In this document: in pieces, positions 43,355 through 52,925 of the stretch
Layout: every line of letters begins with the position of its first letter
Numbering within the stretch: position 1 is the stretch's first letter
Origin: Alkalihalobacterium chitinilyticum
Lineage (GTDB): Bacteria > Bacillota > Bacilli > Bacillales > Bacillaceae_F
NCBI RefSeq assembly: GCF_029028005.1
Contig: NZ_JAOTPO010000013.1
Coordinates: forward strand, 91,051 to 155,050
Direction of reading: 5' to 3'
Length of the DNA: 64,000 bases
Notes under the pieces: generated by a model
The model's input: only the letters and a program-made list of their open reading frames with translations
Told to the model about the DNA's origin: nothing
The model's database searches: none
Position numbers and translations under genes: made by a program

Positions 43355-44650
43355 TTGTCTAATGTTTTTTCAAAAGAACGATTACTACAAGATGTAGAGA
43401 AATGTAAAGCTTATCCAGCGATTGATCCCAAAGTGTTAGCAAATCGCTTAGACGAGTTAGCTGCCATCGGGAAAACATCTGATGGCGGAGTAACCCGCTT
43501 TGTCTATACCGATGAGGAAAAACAAGCAAAAGAACTATTTAAAAAATGGATTGGTGAAGCGGGTCTAACCGTCACAGAAGATCCTGCAGGAAATATTTTT
43601 GCGCGATATGAAGGAACTGATTCCAATTTACCGGTAGTCATGACGGGTTCGCATATTGACAGTGTCCCAAATGGCGGAGCTTTTGATGGCCCTTTAGGCT
43701 GCTTAAGTTCTCTAATGGCAATTGAAGCGATGATCCAACAAAAAGAAAAACCGAAACGTTCGATTGAATTTGTCATTTTCGTCAATGAGGAAGGCTCTCG
43801 CTTTAAAAATGGAATTTTCGGAAGCCGCGCAATGATGGGCGAAGTTGATTATGAAGAATTAGAAGCTCATCACGATGATGTTGGCGTAACGGTTGCCGAA
43901 GCGATGCGACAACAAGGTCTAACTCCGGAAAACATTGGGGAAAACCCTAGAAAGCCTGAAGACATTTACGCCTTTTTAGAGCTACATATTGAACAAGGGA
44001 AACAATTAGAATTAAATGAAGAAACGATTGGAATTGTCACTGGGATTGCCGGCCCATCTTGGCACACCTTTACGTTTTATGGTGAAACCGATCATGCTGG
44101 AAATACGCCAATGCATATGCGAAAAGATACCGTGGCAGGTGCTGCTGAGTTTATTCTTGAAGTTGAAAAACTTCCAAGACAAATTAACGAAACTGCAGTT
44201 GCTACTGTCGGTAAAATGTACGTCTACCCGAACGGGACGAATGTCATCGCCGGGAAAACAGCGGTCAATGTAGATGCGAGAGACATTCACACCGATACCC
44301 TGTCTGAGCTAAACGAACGAATCGTTGCAAAAGCACATGAAATTGCTGAAAAACGAGGCTTAACCGTACATCATGAAAATCCGACCAATATCCCACCGGT
44401 TCCTGTTCCAGAAAACATCCAGACGTATATTAAAGAAGCTGCAATCCATCACGATCTCCCCTACCGCCATTTAGTGAGCGGCGCTGGACATGATGCAATG
44501 ATTGTTGGAAAGTATGTTCCGGCTGGGATGATCTTTGTTCCAAGTGTGAACGGGAAAAGTCATTCACCCGAAGAATTCACGTACTTATCCGATTGCGTAG
44601 ATGGAATTGCTGTCATGAAGGATGTTTTATGGAAGCTTGCGAATGAGTAG
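43355..44650 (+). CDS. M20C allantoate amidohydrolase/N-carbamoyl-L-amino-acid hydrolase-like enzyme (431 aa)
   Basis: Zn- or Mn-dependent amidohydrolase of the AllC/HyuC group. Motifs are GSHIDSVPNGGAFDGPLG (His and bridging Asp), FVNEEGSRFKNGIFGSR (Glu-Glu), LHIEQGKQLE, DHAGNTPMHMRKD in the lid domain, and SGAGHDAMIVGK with a final SPEEFT. The substrate could be allantoate, ureidoglycine, N-carbamoyl amino acid or beta-ureidopropionate; context with an AbgT remnant and an M20D gene favours amide-linked amino acids. TTG start with AAGGAG nine bases upstream. Confidence 0.9.
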   Translation: MSNVFSKERLLQDVEKCKAYPAIDPKVLANRLDELAAIGKTSDGGVTRFVYTDEEKQAKELFKKWIGEAGLTVTEDPAGNIFARYEGTDSNLPVVMTGSHIDSVPNGGAFDGPLGCLSSLMAIEAMIQQKEKPKRSIEFVIFVNEEGSRFKNGIFGSRAMMGEVDYEELEAHHDDVGVTVAEAMRQQGLTPENIGENPRKPEDIYAFLELHIEQGKQLELNEETIGIVTGIAGPSWHTFTFYGETDHAGNTPMHMRKDTVAGAAEFILEVEKLPRQINETAVATVGKMYVYPNGTNVIAGKTAVNVDARDIHTDTLSELNERIVAKAHEIAEKRGLTVHHENPTNIPPVPVPENIQTYIKEAAIHHDLPYRHLVSGAGHDAMIVGKYVPAGMIFVPSVNGKSHSPEEFTYLSDCVDGIAVMKDVLWKLANE

Positions 44651-44733
44651 ATCGTGTTTAGTAAAGTATCAGTTTTGACCAAAGCTAGACCTAGAGTGTT
44701 AGAAAAAATGACGATATTTGAAGTAACACAATA

Positions 44734-44774
44734 AACCCAAGCCATGAGAAGTGATCCTTTTCATGGCTTGGGTT
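44734..44774. terminator. Bidirectional terminator
   Basis: AACCCAAGCCATGA pairs perfectly with TCATGGCTTGGGTT. It separates the amidohydrolase from the convergent toxin-antitoxin genes. Confidence 0.75.
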
Positions 44775-44793
44775 ATGTTATTCTAGTGCCTGT

Positions 44794-45075
44794 TTAGTTT
44801 TCACCTGGGAAAAGGACGGCTAAAATTACTACATCATTATCAATTAACTTGTAATAAACCCTAAATTTCTTAACCACTACCCTTGAAATCCCTTTATATT
44901 TGCCAAATTCTTCATTATAAGATTTACCAATAATATCATTCTCTAATAGACCTTCAGTTTCTAATATAATCTGAGAAATAAAGTCAAATGTTTCTTCAGG
45001 CGTGTATTTTTCACTTCTAAACATGGTTAGTTTTTCCATAACAGCAGGAGACCAGATAACTTTTCGATCATGCAT
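44794..45075 (-). CDS. RelE/ParE-superfamily toxin (93 aa)
   Basis: The fold is recognisable by KVIWSPAVMEKLTMF at the start, GISRVVVKKFRVYYKLIDNDVVILAVLFPGEN at the end, and the central basic positions of a ribosome- or gyrase-directed toxin. Its ATG shares one base with the antitoxin TAA (TAATG), so it is translationally coupled to the antitoxin. Whether it is mRNase-like (RelE) or ParE-like cannot be decided. Confidence 0.75.
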   Translation of the reverse strand: MHDRKVIWSPAVMEKLTMFRSEKYTPEETFDFISQIILETEGLLENDIIGKSYNEEFGKYKGISRVVVKKFRVYYKLIDNDVVILAVLFPGEN

Positions 45076-45356
45076 TACATAAAGTCCTTTTTGGAAAGTG
45101 ATCTTAATAACTCTGTAGTAGTGATGCCATGTCCATTTTCGTACTGCTCCATACTTTCCTTTAACATACGTTTCAGCTCAGGATTTTTTTCAGCTTCAGT
45201 CTTTATGGATTGTTTATCTTCTTCTTGTAGAACAAGTGTAAATTTCCCTTTTCCAGGAATAGAAAACTGTAATATAGAATTCTCACTATTCATATTAGAG
45301 ATATACTTCATTAGCTCTTCAGAAGACAGGATTTTCCCCATAGTTTTCACCACCAT
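45075..45356 (-). CDS. Antitoxin of the RelE/ParE-type module (93 aa)
   Basis: Small acidic protein preceding the toxin gene. It has an N-terminal domain with LSSEELMKYISNM followed by beta-strands (SILQFSIPGKGKFTLVLQEED), then a helical, charged C-terminal half (DKQSIKTEAEKNPELKRML) that probably wraps the toxin. No clear ribbon-helix-helix or Xre domain is visible; it resembles the antitoxins of the YdeH/Phd-like mixed group, not assigned further. GAAAGGA precedes the ATG. Confidence 0.65.
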   Translation of the reverse strand: MVVKTMGKILSSEELMKYISNMNSENSILQFSIPGKGKFTLVLQEEDKQSIKTEAEKNPELKRMLKESMEQYENGHGITTTELLRSLSKKDFM

Positions 45357-45498
45357 TTTGATCCTTTCTTTAATAATACCATAACGTATTCATGTAATGT
45401 CTAACCGAAACTCTTATAGTTTCGACAGGCTAGTGCAATGAACATTTTATTGTTGAGTTAATAGTGGTAACCCTCTAATACAACATAAAACATTAAAA

Positions 45499-47055
45499 TC
45501 AAGGCCGCATCCCATGACGTGAAATCCCCAACTGTTGCGGCAGACGCTCGTACGCATCCTTCACCCATTCACACAAAAGTGGTCTTGTGTCTCTCGGGTC
45601 AATGATCTCCTCGACTCCAAACGCTTCTGCGGTTCGAAATGGTGAGCGGATCGACTCCATGCGATCAAGTAATTCTTTTAACAGCGCATCTGGATCTTCA
45701 CTCGCCTCGAGCTCGCGACGATAGGCCACCTGTACACCGCCCTCAACCGGAAGTGAGCCCCAATCACCAGACGGCCATGCATATCGTTGGTTTAAGCTAT
45801 GCCCGTTACTCATTCCTGCGCCGCCTACTCCAAAGACGCGACGCATAATAATTTCAATCATAGGCACCTTTGCTTGGTAAACAGCAGAAATCGCTCGTAC
45901 CCCTTTTCGAATCGTGCCTTTCTTCTCAGACGGAAGACCAATGACCATCCCTGGTTGGTCGACAAGATTAACGATTGGAAGATGGAAGGTCTGACAAAGG
46001 TCCACAAACCGCTCCAGTTTTTCTGAACTATCAGCGGTAAGTCCACCTCCATTAATAAACGGATCCGGAGCAAGTACACCGACCGGATGTCCATCCAAAC
46101 GAGCAAAACAAGTAACGGTACCTCCACCATAGTAGCGACCCATTTCAAAAATAGAGTCCTTATCAAACAAAAGTGGCAGCAGTTCACGAATTTTATATGG
46201 TGCACGACGATTTTTCGGAATAAAAGAAATCAACCGTTCTTCCCTGCGTTCGGGCGAGTCACCTGATTCCAGTACAGGCGGTAGCTTCCATACATTCGAA
46301 GGAAGATACGATAAAAATGTCCGCATTTGATCGAAAGCATCTTCCTCAGATTTGGCGACATTATCAACAGCGCCACTCGAACGGTGGACTTGAATGCCAC
46401 CCAATTCTTCCTTCGTCAAATCTTGTCCCATCCCATACTTAACGACCGGTGGACCGGCGACAAATAATTGTGAGGTATCCTCAATCATGACGGAAAAGTG
46501 AGATGCAGCTACTCGTGCTGCGCCTAAACCTGCGACTGACCCCATACAGGCTGCGACAACCGGAACCCGTTCCATATTGGCGACCACGTAATCCCAGGCC
46601 GGGTTGACTGGAATGTACGTATGGCCACTCGTATCAAACGTCTTCACACTTCCACCACCACCGGTTCCATCGACGAGTCGAATGATTGGCAATTGAAGAT
46701 CGTGCGCCATCCGCTCAGCATACACTTGCTTTCCAAAAATCGCTCCATCTGCAGCCCCGCCTCGGACCGTAAAATCATCCCCGCCAACAACGACTTTGCG
46801 ACCGTCAATTTGACCGGTACCTAAAATAAAATTAGCGGGTGTAAAATCAATTAAGTTGCCTTCTTCGTCATACTTTGCTTTTCCAGCGATCGCGCCAGTT
46901 TCATGAAATGTCCCTTCATCTAGCAACTTATCAATTCGCTCACGTACCGTTAACTTGCCATACGACTTGTACTTTTCTACCCGCTCTTTTCCTCCCATTT
47001 GACGGGCTAATTCTTCTCTACGCCGAAGTTCTTGAATTTCTGCTTCCCAACTCAC
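45499..47055 (-). CDS. Acyl-CoA carboxylase carboxyltransferase subunit, orphan (518 aa)
   Basis: Carboxyltransferase beta-type subunit of the propionyl-/methylcrotonyl-CoA carboxylase group, with both crotonase-like halves. The N-half has YGKLTVRERIDKLLDEGTF, VVVGGDDFTVRGGA, and the oxyanion-hole region VDGTGGGGSV. The C-half has VNLVDQPGMVIGLPSEKKGTIRKG and GVGGAGMSNG. It needs a biotin carboxylase and a biotinylated carrier, but neither is encoded in the flanks. GTG start with AAGGAGG ten bases upstream. It is monocistronic. Confidence 0.9.
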   Translation of the reverse strand: MSWEAEIQELRRREELARQMGGKERVEKYKSYGKLTVRERIDKLLDEGTFHETGAIAGKAKYDEEGNLIDFTPANFILGTGQIDGRKVVVGGDDFTVRGGAADGAIFGKQVYAERMAHDLQLPIIRLVDGTGGGGSVKTFDTSGHTYIPVNPAWDYVVANMERVPVVAACMGSVAGLGAARVAASHFSVMIEDTSQLFVAGPPVVKYGMGQDLTKEELGGIQVHRSSGAVDNVAKSEEDAFDQMRTFLSYLPSNVWKLPPVLESGDSPERREERLISFIPKNRRAPYKIRELLPLLFDKDSIFEMGRYYGGGTVTCFARLDGHPVGVLAPDPFINGGGLTADSSEKLERFVDLCQTFHLPIVNLVDQPGMVIGLPSEKKGTIRKGVRAISAVYQAKVPMIEIIMRRVFGVGGAGMSNGHSLNQRYAWPSGDWGSLPVEGGVQVAYRRELEASEDPDALLKELLDRMESIRSPFRTAEAFGVEEIIDPRDTRPLLCEWVKDAYERLPQQLGISRHGMRP

Positions 47056-47644
47056 TGCTTATCTGCCTCCTTTTTAATAGCCATTTATTTTTCTAGTAAA
47101 ATAAAAATTGAGATAAAAGATTACAGAAGAACCTATGTATTGGATCTTCACAAACGCTGACTTAGGTTTCTCTCATTTGAGTATGGAAAATTAGAATAGT
47201 TGCTGTAACAGTTACATTGAGGAATTTTTCGAATAGATCTGTGTTTTTTAGAAGAATGGGTACTATGATTAAGGAATATTTAAAGGTTTTATTAAGTCAT
47301 AGCTTACAATTCTACTATACATCAGAATATTCTGTATTTAAAGAAAAGTATATTCCTATTTTATAGTTGACATGCTACTCGAATCATTTTTGCCCTCGAC
47401 TGTTGTTTGTTTAACTCCTTTAAAATAAAACAGTTACCTATTTCACTCTAAGTATAGATGATGAGATTTTCATAGAGATCACACATACTCAGCTGATAAG
47501 TGCACAAGGCCACAAAGTAGGATCAGTTTCTTACTAATTCATAATGTGTTTCAGTTCTAAATGTGCTTAAACCTTAATAGTTTATAAGAAGAAAACGACA
47601 TAGCACACTTAGCAACACATCCCATATGAAATAGGTGATTTCAA
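47056..47644. other. Long intergenic spacer
   Basis: AT-rich. One short plus-strand tail (ITHTQLISAQGHKVGSVSY, then stop) near 47480-47535 could be a gene remnant but is too short to support. Promoters for the flanking divergent genes must lie here. Confidence 0.35.
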
Positions 47645-47854
47645 ATGTATAATGTTTATTTTTACAACAAAAGTGATCTATTATTATGTCAGCTGATGCA
47701 ACAAGTTCCAGCTGAAGGTCAAAATTTAACTATTAAAGGGCGTAAAATTAAAGTGTCCACTGTTCAAAACATTGACGAGAAGTATTATGTAGACGTAACG
47801 TTTGAAGTAAAAAAAGGCAAAGCGAACGCTGAGCCTGCCAAAAAGAAGAAATAA
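47645..47854 (+). CDS. Small basic protein (69 aa)
   Basis: A compact beta-rich domain (MYNVYFYNKSDLLLCQLMQQ, NLTIKGRKIKVSTVQNID, YYVDVTFEVKK) with an Ala/Lys-rich tail (KANAEPAKKKK). AGGTGAT lies upstream of the ATG and a strong terminator follows. The size and basic tail recall small nucleic-acid or ribosome-associated proteins of bacilli, but I do not recognise a family. Confidence 0.65.
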   Translation: MYNVYFYNKSDLLLCQLMQQVPAEGQNLTIKGRKIKVSTVQNIDEKYYVDVTFEVKKGKANAEPAKKKK

Positions 47855-47935
47855 GAAATTGAACAAAAGATCTTAACTCCCAGTTACGATAAGAAGTTAT
47901 ACTATGAAACCGAGACAATCTATCTGTACATGCCC

Positions 47936-47972
47936 ATCACTTTCTCTTATAAAGAGAAGGTGATTTTTTTAT
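47936..47972 (+). terminator. Terminator of the small basic protein gene
   Basis: ATCACTTTCTCTT pairs with AAGAGAAGGTGAT and is followed by seven T residues. Confidence 0.9.
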
Positions 47973-48021
47973 TGAATTGGAGCCAGCCTTGGTAGAAGCG
48001 TATTGTTGAAAAATGTTTTGT

Positions 48022-48201
48022 GGACTCCAGAGGCGCTTATTCGGTTCATAACTGCAGTTTTTTTAAGTTTAGGGGACTCAAAAGCCCTTATATTACATAA
48101 AAAGAGCCCATGACACTAGATTCATAGCTAATAAGGTCCTCTCAGTTCCCTAATAGCTGAAATAGAGTCAATTTTAAGGAAATAAGGTCCTCTCAGTCCC
48201 C
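48022..48201. repeat. Dispersed palindromic repeat, locus C
   Basis: Two forward copies (48022-48041, 48074-48091) and two inverted copies (48131-48150, 48182-48201) of the GGACTGAGAGGACCTTAT unit. The segment CATGACACTAGATTCATAGC followed by TAATAAGGTCCTC is also found at locus D (57.3 kb), so loci C and D are close relatives. Confidence 0.8.
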
Positions 48202-48214
48202 AAAAGATCAAAAC

Positions 48215-48400
48215 TCCAAATTTCGGTTAAGCGTAGCTTAGGTGAGGTATCGAAATTTCATAGATTAAGCGCAGCTTGGATCAAATCCCAGACTTTATAG
48301 CGTAACTCTAGATCAAGCGTCCGATTTTTATACAATTAGTGTAGTTCAATCCAAGCCTGCCAATTTCGTAGGTTAAGCGTAGCCTAATTAAATCCGTAGC
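48215..48400. repeat. Degenerate tandem repeat with TTAAGCGTAGCTTA core
   Basis: About five imperfect units of 35-45 bases carry variants of AAATTTCG-TA-TTAAGCGTAGCTTA, for example near 48218, 48255, 48296, 48330 and 48370. Non-coding; it lies downstream of the DctM gene. Confidence 0.5.
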
Positions 48401-48464
48401 AGAAAAACCAAAAAGCAGAACCCTTCTCCAACGAGTTCTGCTTCTACGCATACAAACAATTCTA

Positions 48465-49730
48465 TTATCTCACTAAGTATAAGGTCAACACAGGTAAGAA
48501 TGTGATGATAAGGACACACACAATCATAACTAAGATAAAAGGAATGATCGCCTTTATTAGACTCTCAAACTTGGTTCCTGCTATATTGGAAGCGACGAAG
48601 AGGTTAATTCCCACCGGTGGCGTAATAAAGCCGATCGCTAAGTTTACAATCATAATAATTCCAAAATGAACCATATCCATCCCTAAAGCTTGAGCGACTG
48701 GCGCTAGAATGGGAGTTAAAATGATAATTGCTGCAGCCGTCTCTAGGAAAATTCCAACGACTAAAAGAAGTAGATTGATTAATAGTAACATCACAATCCA
48801 GTTATCCGATAGCCCTAGCATAAACTCTGTAATTTGAGCTGGTATTTTTTCACGTGTTAAATATGATCCGAAAACCGAAGCCCCGACAATAATAAACATG
48901 ATAACTGAAGTTATTTGGATGGATGAAGTAAAAATATGATAGAAATCTTTTATCTTAATTTCTCGATAAATAATGAAACCAACTATGAAACCATAGACAA
49001 CGGCGACGAGAGCTGCTTCAGTTGGTGTAAAAATCCCACCGTAAATACCACCTAAAATGATAACAGGCATTAATAAAGCAAGCGAGGCATCTTTTAATGC
49101 GATCAAAAACTCTTTAAAGTTGTATTTTTCGCCCCCACCATATCCTTTGATAATCGAAATCACATAAACAAGGATGGTCAACGATACGACGATAAATAAT
49201 CCTGGAATAATACCCGCAATAAATAAGTCACTAATGGACGCACCTGCTGCTACACCAAATAGGATAATCGGAACACTTGGAGGAATAACGATTCCAATCG
49301 TACCCCCTGTTGCTTGTACGGCTGCTGAGAAATTTCGGTCATAGCCTTTTTTCACCATCGCTGGAATTAAGATCGACCCAATCGCTGCTGTAGTTGCTGC
49401 CGCTGACCCAGATAGTGCGGCAAAGAAAGCACAAGCAATGATAGACACGACCGCAAGTCCCCCGCGCATTCTCCCAAAGATGACGTTTGCAAGGTGGATC
49501 AGCCGTTTGGACATTCCACCGCTTTCCATCAGCTTCCCTGCTAGAATAAAGAACGGAATGGCTAGAAGCGGAAACGAGTCAACCGAGCTAAACATTCGTT
49601 GCATAATGGAAAGTAAAGGAATGGAATCTTGAATAATAAAAATAATAGCAGCTGACATCGCTAACGCAATTGCGATCGGAACATTAATAATAAATAATAG
49701 AATTAATAATGCAAAAACTAACATTTCCAT
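48465..49730 (-). CDS. dctM: TRAP transporter large permease (421 aa)
   Basis: DctM-type permease of about 12 helices. It begins MEMLVFALLILLFIINVPIAIALAMSA and has the family motifs FILAGKLMESGGMSKRL and MVKKGYDRNFSAAVQATGGTIGIVIPPSVPIILFGVAAGASI. ATG 49730 lies two bases after the DctQ stop, and its ribosome-binding site (GGAGAGG) is inside dctQ, so the two are coupled. Uptake is driven by Na+ with the DctP binding protein. The substrate is inferred from the enzymes next door as an organic acid. Confidence 0.93.
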   Translation of the reverse strand: MEMLVFALLILLFIINVPIAIALAMSAAIIFIIQDSIPLLSIMQRMFSSVDSFPLLAIPFFILAGKLMESGGMSKRLIHLANVIFGRMRGGLAVVSIIACAFFAALSGSAAATTAAIGSILIPAMVKKGYDRNFSAAVQATGGTIGIVIPPSVPIILFGVAAGASISDLFIAGIIPGLFIVVSLTILVYVISIIKGYGGGEKYNFKEFLIALKDASLALLMPVIILGGIYGGIFTPTEAALVAVVYGFIVGFIIYREIKIKDFYHIFTSSIQITSVIMFIIVGASVFGSYLTREKIPAQITEFMLGLSDNWIVMLLLINLLLLVVGIFLETAAAIIILTPILAPVAQALGMDMVHFGIIMIVNLAIGFITPPVGINLFVASNIAGTKFESLIKAIIPFILVMIVCVLIITFLPVLTLYLVR

Positions 49731-49732
49731 AC

Positions 49733-50203
49733 CTATTCCTCTCCTTTCCTTAGCTCTTGCCACGTGACATCTAATAGGTTAATCGCAAGGAGAATTCCAC
49801 TGATCGGAATGACCAAGTACACATACCCCATCGGAATTCGTAAAACGGCTGATAATTGAGTCATTGAACGTCCTACGAGATTGAACCCTTGTTGAATCAT
49901 AATGAAGAAAAATCCTAGACTAACTAGTGCTGCCACGACGATTAAAAAACGACGTAAAAGAAGTGGCGACTTGTCAACTAGAGCTGACATTCCAATATGC
50001 GATTTGGTACCCATCGCATGTGCCGCCCCTAAAAAAGTAACCCATACCAATGAATAACGTGAAAGCTCTTCTGTCCAAGCCAACGGTTGGTTGATAACAA
50101 ATCGAAAGAGCACTTGGCAAAATACAGCTACGATTAATACAATGAATATGGCTATAAGGAGATAATTTACGGTTAGGTTGATTGAATTAATTACTTTTCT
50201 CAT
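49733..50203 (-). CDS. dctQ: TRAP transporter small permease (156 aa)
   Basis: Four-helix DctQ subunit. It has the signature RFVINQPLAWTEELSRYSLVWVTFLGAAHAMGTKSHIGMS at about 31-70. It lies between DctP and DctM in the standard order. An intercistronic terminator (50302-50334) separates it from DctP, so the permeases are made in lower amounts than the binding protein. AAGGTGGGAG precedes the ATG. Confidence 0.93.
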   Translation of the reverse strand: MRKVINSINLTVNYLLIAIFIVLIVAVFCQVLFRFVINQPLAWTEELSRYSLVWVTFLGAAHAMGTKSHIGMSALVDKSPLLLRRFLIVVAALVSLGFFFIMIQQGFNLVGRSMTQLSAVLRIPMGYVYLVIPISGILLAINLLDVTWQELRKGEE

Positions 50204-50301
50204 TTGTCTCCCACCTTTTAGATAAGCATAAAAGCCTGTTTACCAATGGTCCATCGAAACAGATTCATTGGGGCTGGTGTTTTTTTTACGAACATTCTAT
50301 A

Positions 50302-50334
50302 AAAAAACGGGAAGAAAGAGACTTCCCGTTTTCT
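50302..50334 (-). terminator. Intercistronic terminator between dctP and dctQM
   Basis: AACGGGAAG pairs with CTTCCCGTT; seven T residues follow on the minus strand. It is expected to attenuate dctQM relative to dctP. Confidence 0.85.
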
Positions 50335-50353
50335 CACTACTAAACTATGAAAC

Positions 50354-51388
50354 TTATTGTGCGTCTAAAATACGTTGAAGTAAGTCTTGGTTAGAGAAGT
50401 TTTCATAGACGGATACGATTCCTTCACGGAAAGGATCTACATCTACATCTTCAATAATTTCCATTCCTTGTTCTTTTAAGTTTTGTAAAGATTCTTGTTC
50501 CATTTCGATAATTAAATTACGTTGGAACTCACCAGCTTTTTGCCCTTCTTCAACAACAATCGCACGTAAATCTTCAGGAAGTTTATCGTACGTTTCTTGG
50601 CTTAATAAAAATAATGCCGCTGAGTAGACATGTCCTGTTAATGTCATGTATTTTTGGTTCGCTTCGAATAAGTTGAATTGATCCGCAACGATCGCTGGGT
50701 TTTCTTGTGCGTCAACTACTTTTTGTTGTAAAGCAGTTAATGCTTCTGTCCAAGCCATTGGAGACGGTTGTGCGCCTAGAGCTTCAAATGCTGCTCTGTG
50801 TACAGGGTTTTCTTGCGTACGAATGCTCAATCCTTTTAGGTCAGCAGGCTCTGTAATTGGTCTTAAGCCATTCGTTACATGACGGAAACCATTTTCACCC
50901 CAAGAAAGTGGAACAATTCCATACTGTTCAAAGCTTGCAAAAATCTCTTGTCCAATTTCACCTTCAAGAACTGCAACTGCAGCATCACGATCGTTGAATA
51001 AGAATGGTAAGTCTAATACTTCAAGTTCAGGTACAAAGTTCGATACAGGAGCTGTTGATGTAACAACTAAATCAACCGTTCCTAGTGTAAGAGCTTCTGT
51101 TAACTCTCTTTCTGCACCAATTTGGCTGTTCGGGAACGTTTCAATTACCACTTGACCATTTGTTCGCTCTTCAATATTTTTTGCCATCTCTTGAAGCCCT
51201 AACTCATAAGGATGATCCTCTGGTAAAGAATGTCCTGCTTGTAATACAAATGACTCCCCTGTTGAAACTGCCGGTTCTTCTGTATCTCCACCAGTTTCAC
51301 CTTCTGTTGATGTCTGAGAACCTCCACAAGCTCCTAATAACATTGTTGTTGCTAATACAGCAGCTGTTAAAAAAGGCCACCTTTTCAT
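50354..51388 (-). CDS. dctP: TRAP transporter substrate-binding lipoprotein (344 aa)
   Basis: Lipobox LLGAC (Cys21), a Gly/Thr/Glu-rich linker to about 45, then a DctP domain (about 48-330). Features are QAGHSLPEDHPYELGLQEMAKNIEERTNGQVVIETFPNSQIGAERELTEALTLGTVDLVVTS, and KGLSIRTQENPVH with the conserved Arg that binds the substrate carboxylate. High-affinity capture of a carboxylic acid is expected. AGGGGG lies upstream of the ATG. It follows the aldehyde dehydrogenase gene, so the whole island may be one regulon. Confidence 0.93.
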   Translation of the reverse strand: MKRWPFLTAAVLATTMLLGACGGSQTSTEGETGGDTEEPAVSTGESFVLQAGHSLPEDHPYELGLQEMAKNIEERTNGQVVIETFPNSQIGAERELTEALTLGTVDLVVTSTAPVSNFVPELEVLDLPFLFNDRDAAVAVLEGEIGQEIFASFEQYGIVPLSWGENGFRHVTNGLRPITEPADLKGLSIRTQENPVHRAAFEALGAQPSPMAWTEALTALQQKVVDAQENPAIVADQFNLFEANQKYMTLTGHVYSAALFLLSQETYDKLPEDLRAIVVEEGQKAGEFQRNLIIEMEQESLQNLKEQGMEIIEDVDVDPFREGIVSVYENFSNQDLLQRILDAQ

Positions 51389-51459
51389 CTAAATTCCCCC
51401 TAATGTCTTTGTTTTTATATATTTTAATTTTGCTGTTTGATAGACAACAAGATTAAAAC

Positions 51460-52923
51460 CTAAAATGAATAACGTAAAGCAACGTTCTTTAATTGGGTAT
51501 AGTTTTGGATCGCTTCTAAGCCTTTCTCTCGTCCAAACCCACTCTTTTTATGACCGCCAAATGGTTGAGCCACTCCTCCACCAGCACCATAATGATTGAT
51601 AAAGACTTGACCACATTCCAATTGGTTGGCCACACGATGAGCTCTTCCCACATCTTCGGTCCACACACCTGCAACCAATCCATACGGAGTCCCATTCGCG
51701 ATTTGAACGGCTTCTTCCTTTGTACGAAACGTGCTTACAGTCAATACAGGACCAAAGATTTCTTCTTGGGCAAGAAGATGCTCAGGTGGTACATCATCCA
51801 ATATGGTCGGTTGTAAAAAGTAACCCTCTTCACAGCCATCGACTGTCACCCAGTTTCCTCCAGTCGCGACTGGAATACCATCTTCTTTGGCTAATGTTAA
51901 AAATCTTTCAATATGTTCAAATTGCTTTTTCGAAAGGACAGGGCCAAGGTCAGGATGATCAATTCCTGCACCGATTGTAAGCTTTTCCATTGCTTTAGCA
52001 AGCTGTTTCACAAACGATTTTTTGATGGTTTCCTGTATGACCAGACGAGAGCCGGCTGAACACGTTTGCCCTGAATTTTGAACAATGGAACGAAGAACCC
52101 AATCGAGCGTATTTTCAACGTTGCAATCGTCAAATACGATATTCGGCGATTTTCCACCAAGCTCAAGTGTCACAGGAACAATATTTTTAGCCGCACTTTC
52201 CATGACTCTTTTTCCTGTTTCAACCGACCCGGTAAACGTAATGTGATTGATGTCTGGATGCCCTGATAGTGCAGCACCAGCTTCATGACCGTATCCCGTC
52301 ACGACATTTAAAATTCCTTTAGGAAATCCTAATGGTTCAAGCAGTTCAACCAGCTTAAGTATGCTTAAAGGAGTGTCCTCGGCAGGCTTTAATACTGCCG
52401 CATTCCCTGTTGCCAGTGAAACAGCAATACTTCTTGCACCAATTTGCAATGGATAATTCCACGGGATGACATGGCCTACGATTCCGATCGGCTCTCGAAC
52501 GGTATAATTAATAATTCCTTCTTGAACCGGGATCGTTTCTCCCATGATCTTATCAGCAATACCTGCATAAAAATCAAAATAACGAGCGGCCACTTCGACA
52601 TCGACTTCAGATTGTTTTAACGGTTTTCCGACATTCAATGTTTCGATTTTCGCTAGCTCCTCTTTGTTTTCACGGATGATTTCCGCTGCTTTAAAAAGAA
52701 GTCTACCTCTTTGCTGAGGTTCTAACGCTCTCCACTCTTTTGAACGGAAGGCTTCTTTCGCTGCATTTACAGCCCGGTTAACGTCCTCTTGATTTCCTCT
52801 AGGAACGACGGCAATCACGCTACCATTCGCGGGATTTTTTACTTCAATTAGATTCAATGGATCTGGGACGGTCCATTCGCCGTTGATATAACACCCTTGG
52901 ACTTTTGTTGTTGAGTTACTCAT
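51460..52923 (-). CDS. NAD(P)-dependent aldehyde dehydrogenase (487 aa)
   Basis: ALDH superfamily, betaine-aldehyde/general ALDH class. Motifs are IPWNYPLQIGARSIA, TGSVETGKRVMESAAKNIVPVTLELGGKSPNIVFDD (catalytic Glu), SGQTCSAGSRL (catalytic Cys), EEIFGPVLTVSTF and the C-terminal PFGGHKKSGFGREKG. It starts two bases after the SDR stop; its ribosome-binding site GGAAGGGGG is in the SDR end. Third enzyme of the operon, it probably oxidises an aldehyde produced in the pathway. Confidence 0.92.
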   Translation of the reverse strand: MSNSTTKVQGCYINGEWTVPDPLNLIEVKNPANGSVIAVVPRGNQEDVNRAVNAAKEAFRSKEWRALEPQQRGRLLFKAAEIIRENKEELAKIETLNVGKPLKQSEVDVEVAARYFDFYAGIADKIMGETIPVQEGIINYTVREPIGIVGHVIPWNYPLQIGARSIAVSLATGNAAVLKPAEDTPLSILKLVELLEPLGFPKGILNVVTGYGHEAGAALSGHPDINHITFTGSVETGKRVMESAAKNIVPVTLELGGKSPNIVFDDCNVENTLDWVLRSIVQNSGQTCSAGSRLVIQETIKKSFVKQLAKAMEKLTIGAGIDHPDLGPVLSKKQFEHIERFLTLAKEDGIPVATGGNWVTVDGCEEGYFLQPTILDDVPPEHLLAQEEIFGPVLTVSTFRTKEEAVQIANGTPYGLVAGVWTEDVGRAHRVANQLECGQVFINHYGAGGGVAQPFGGHKKSGFGREKGLEAIQNYTQLKNVALRYSF

Positions 52924-52925
52924 CG

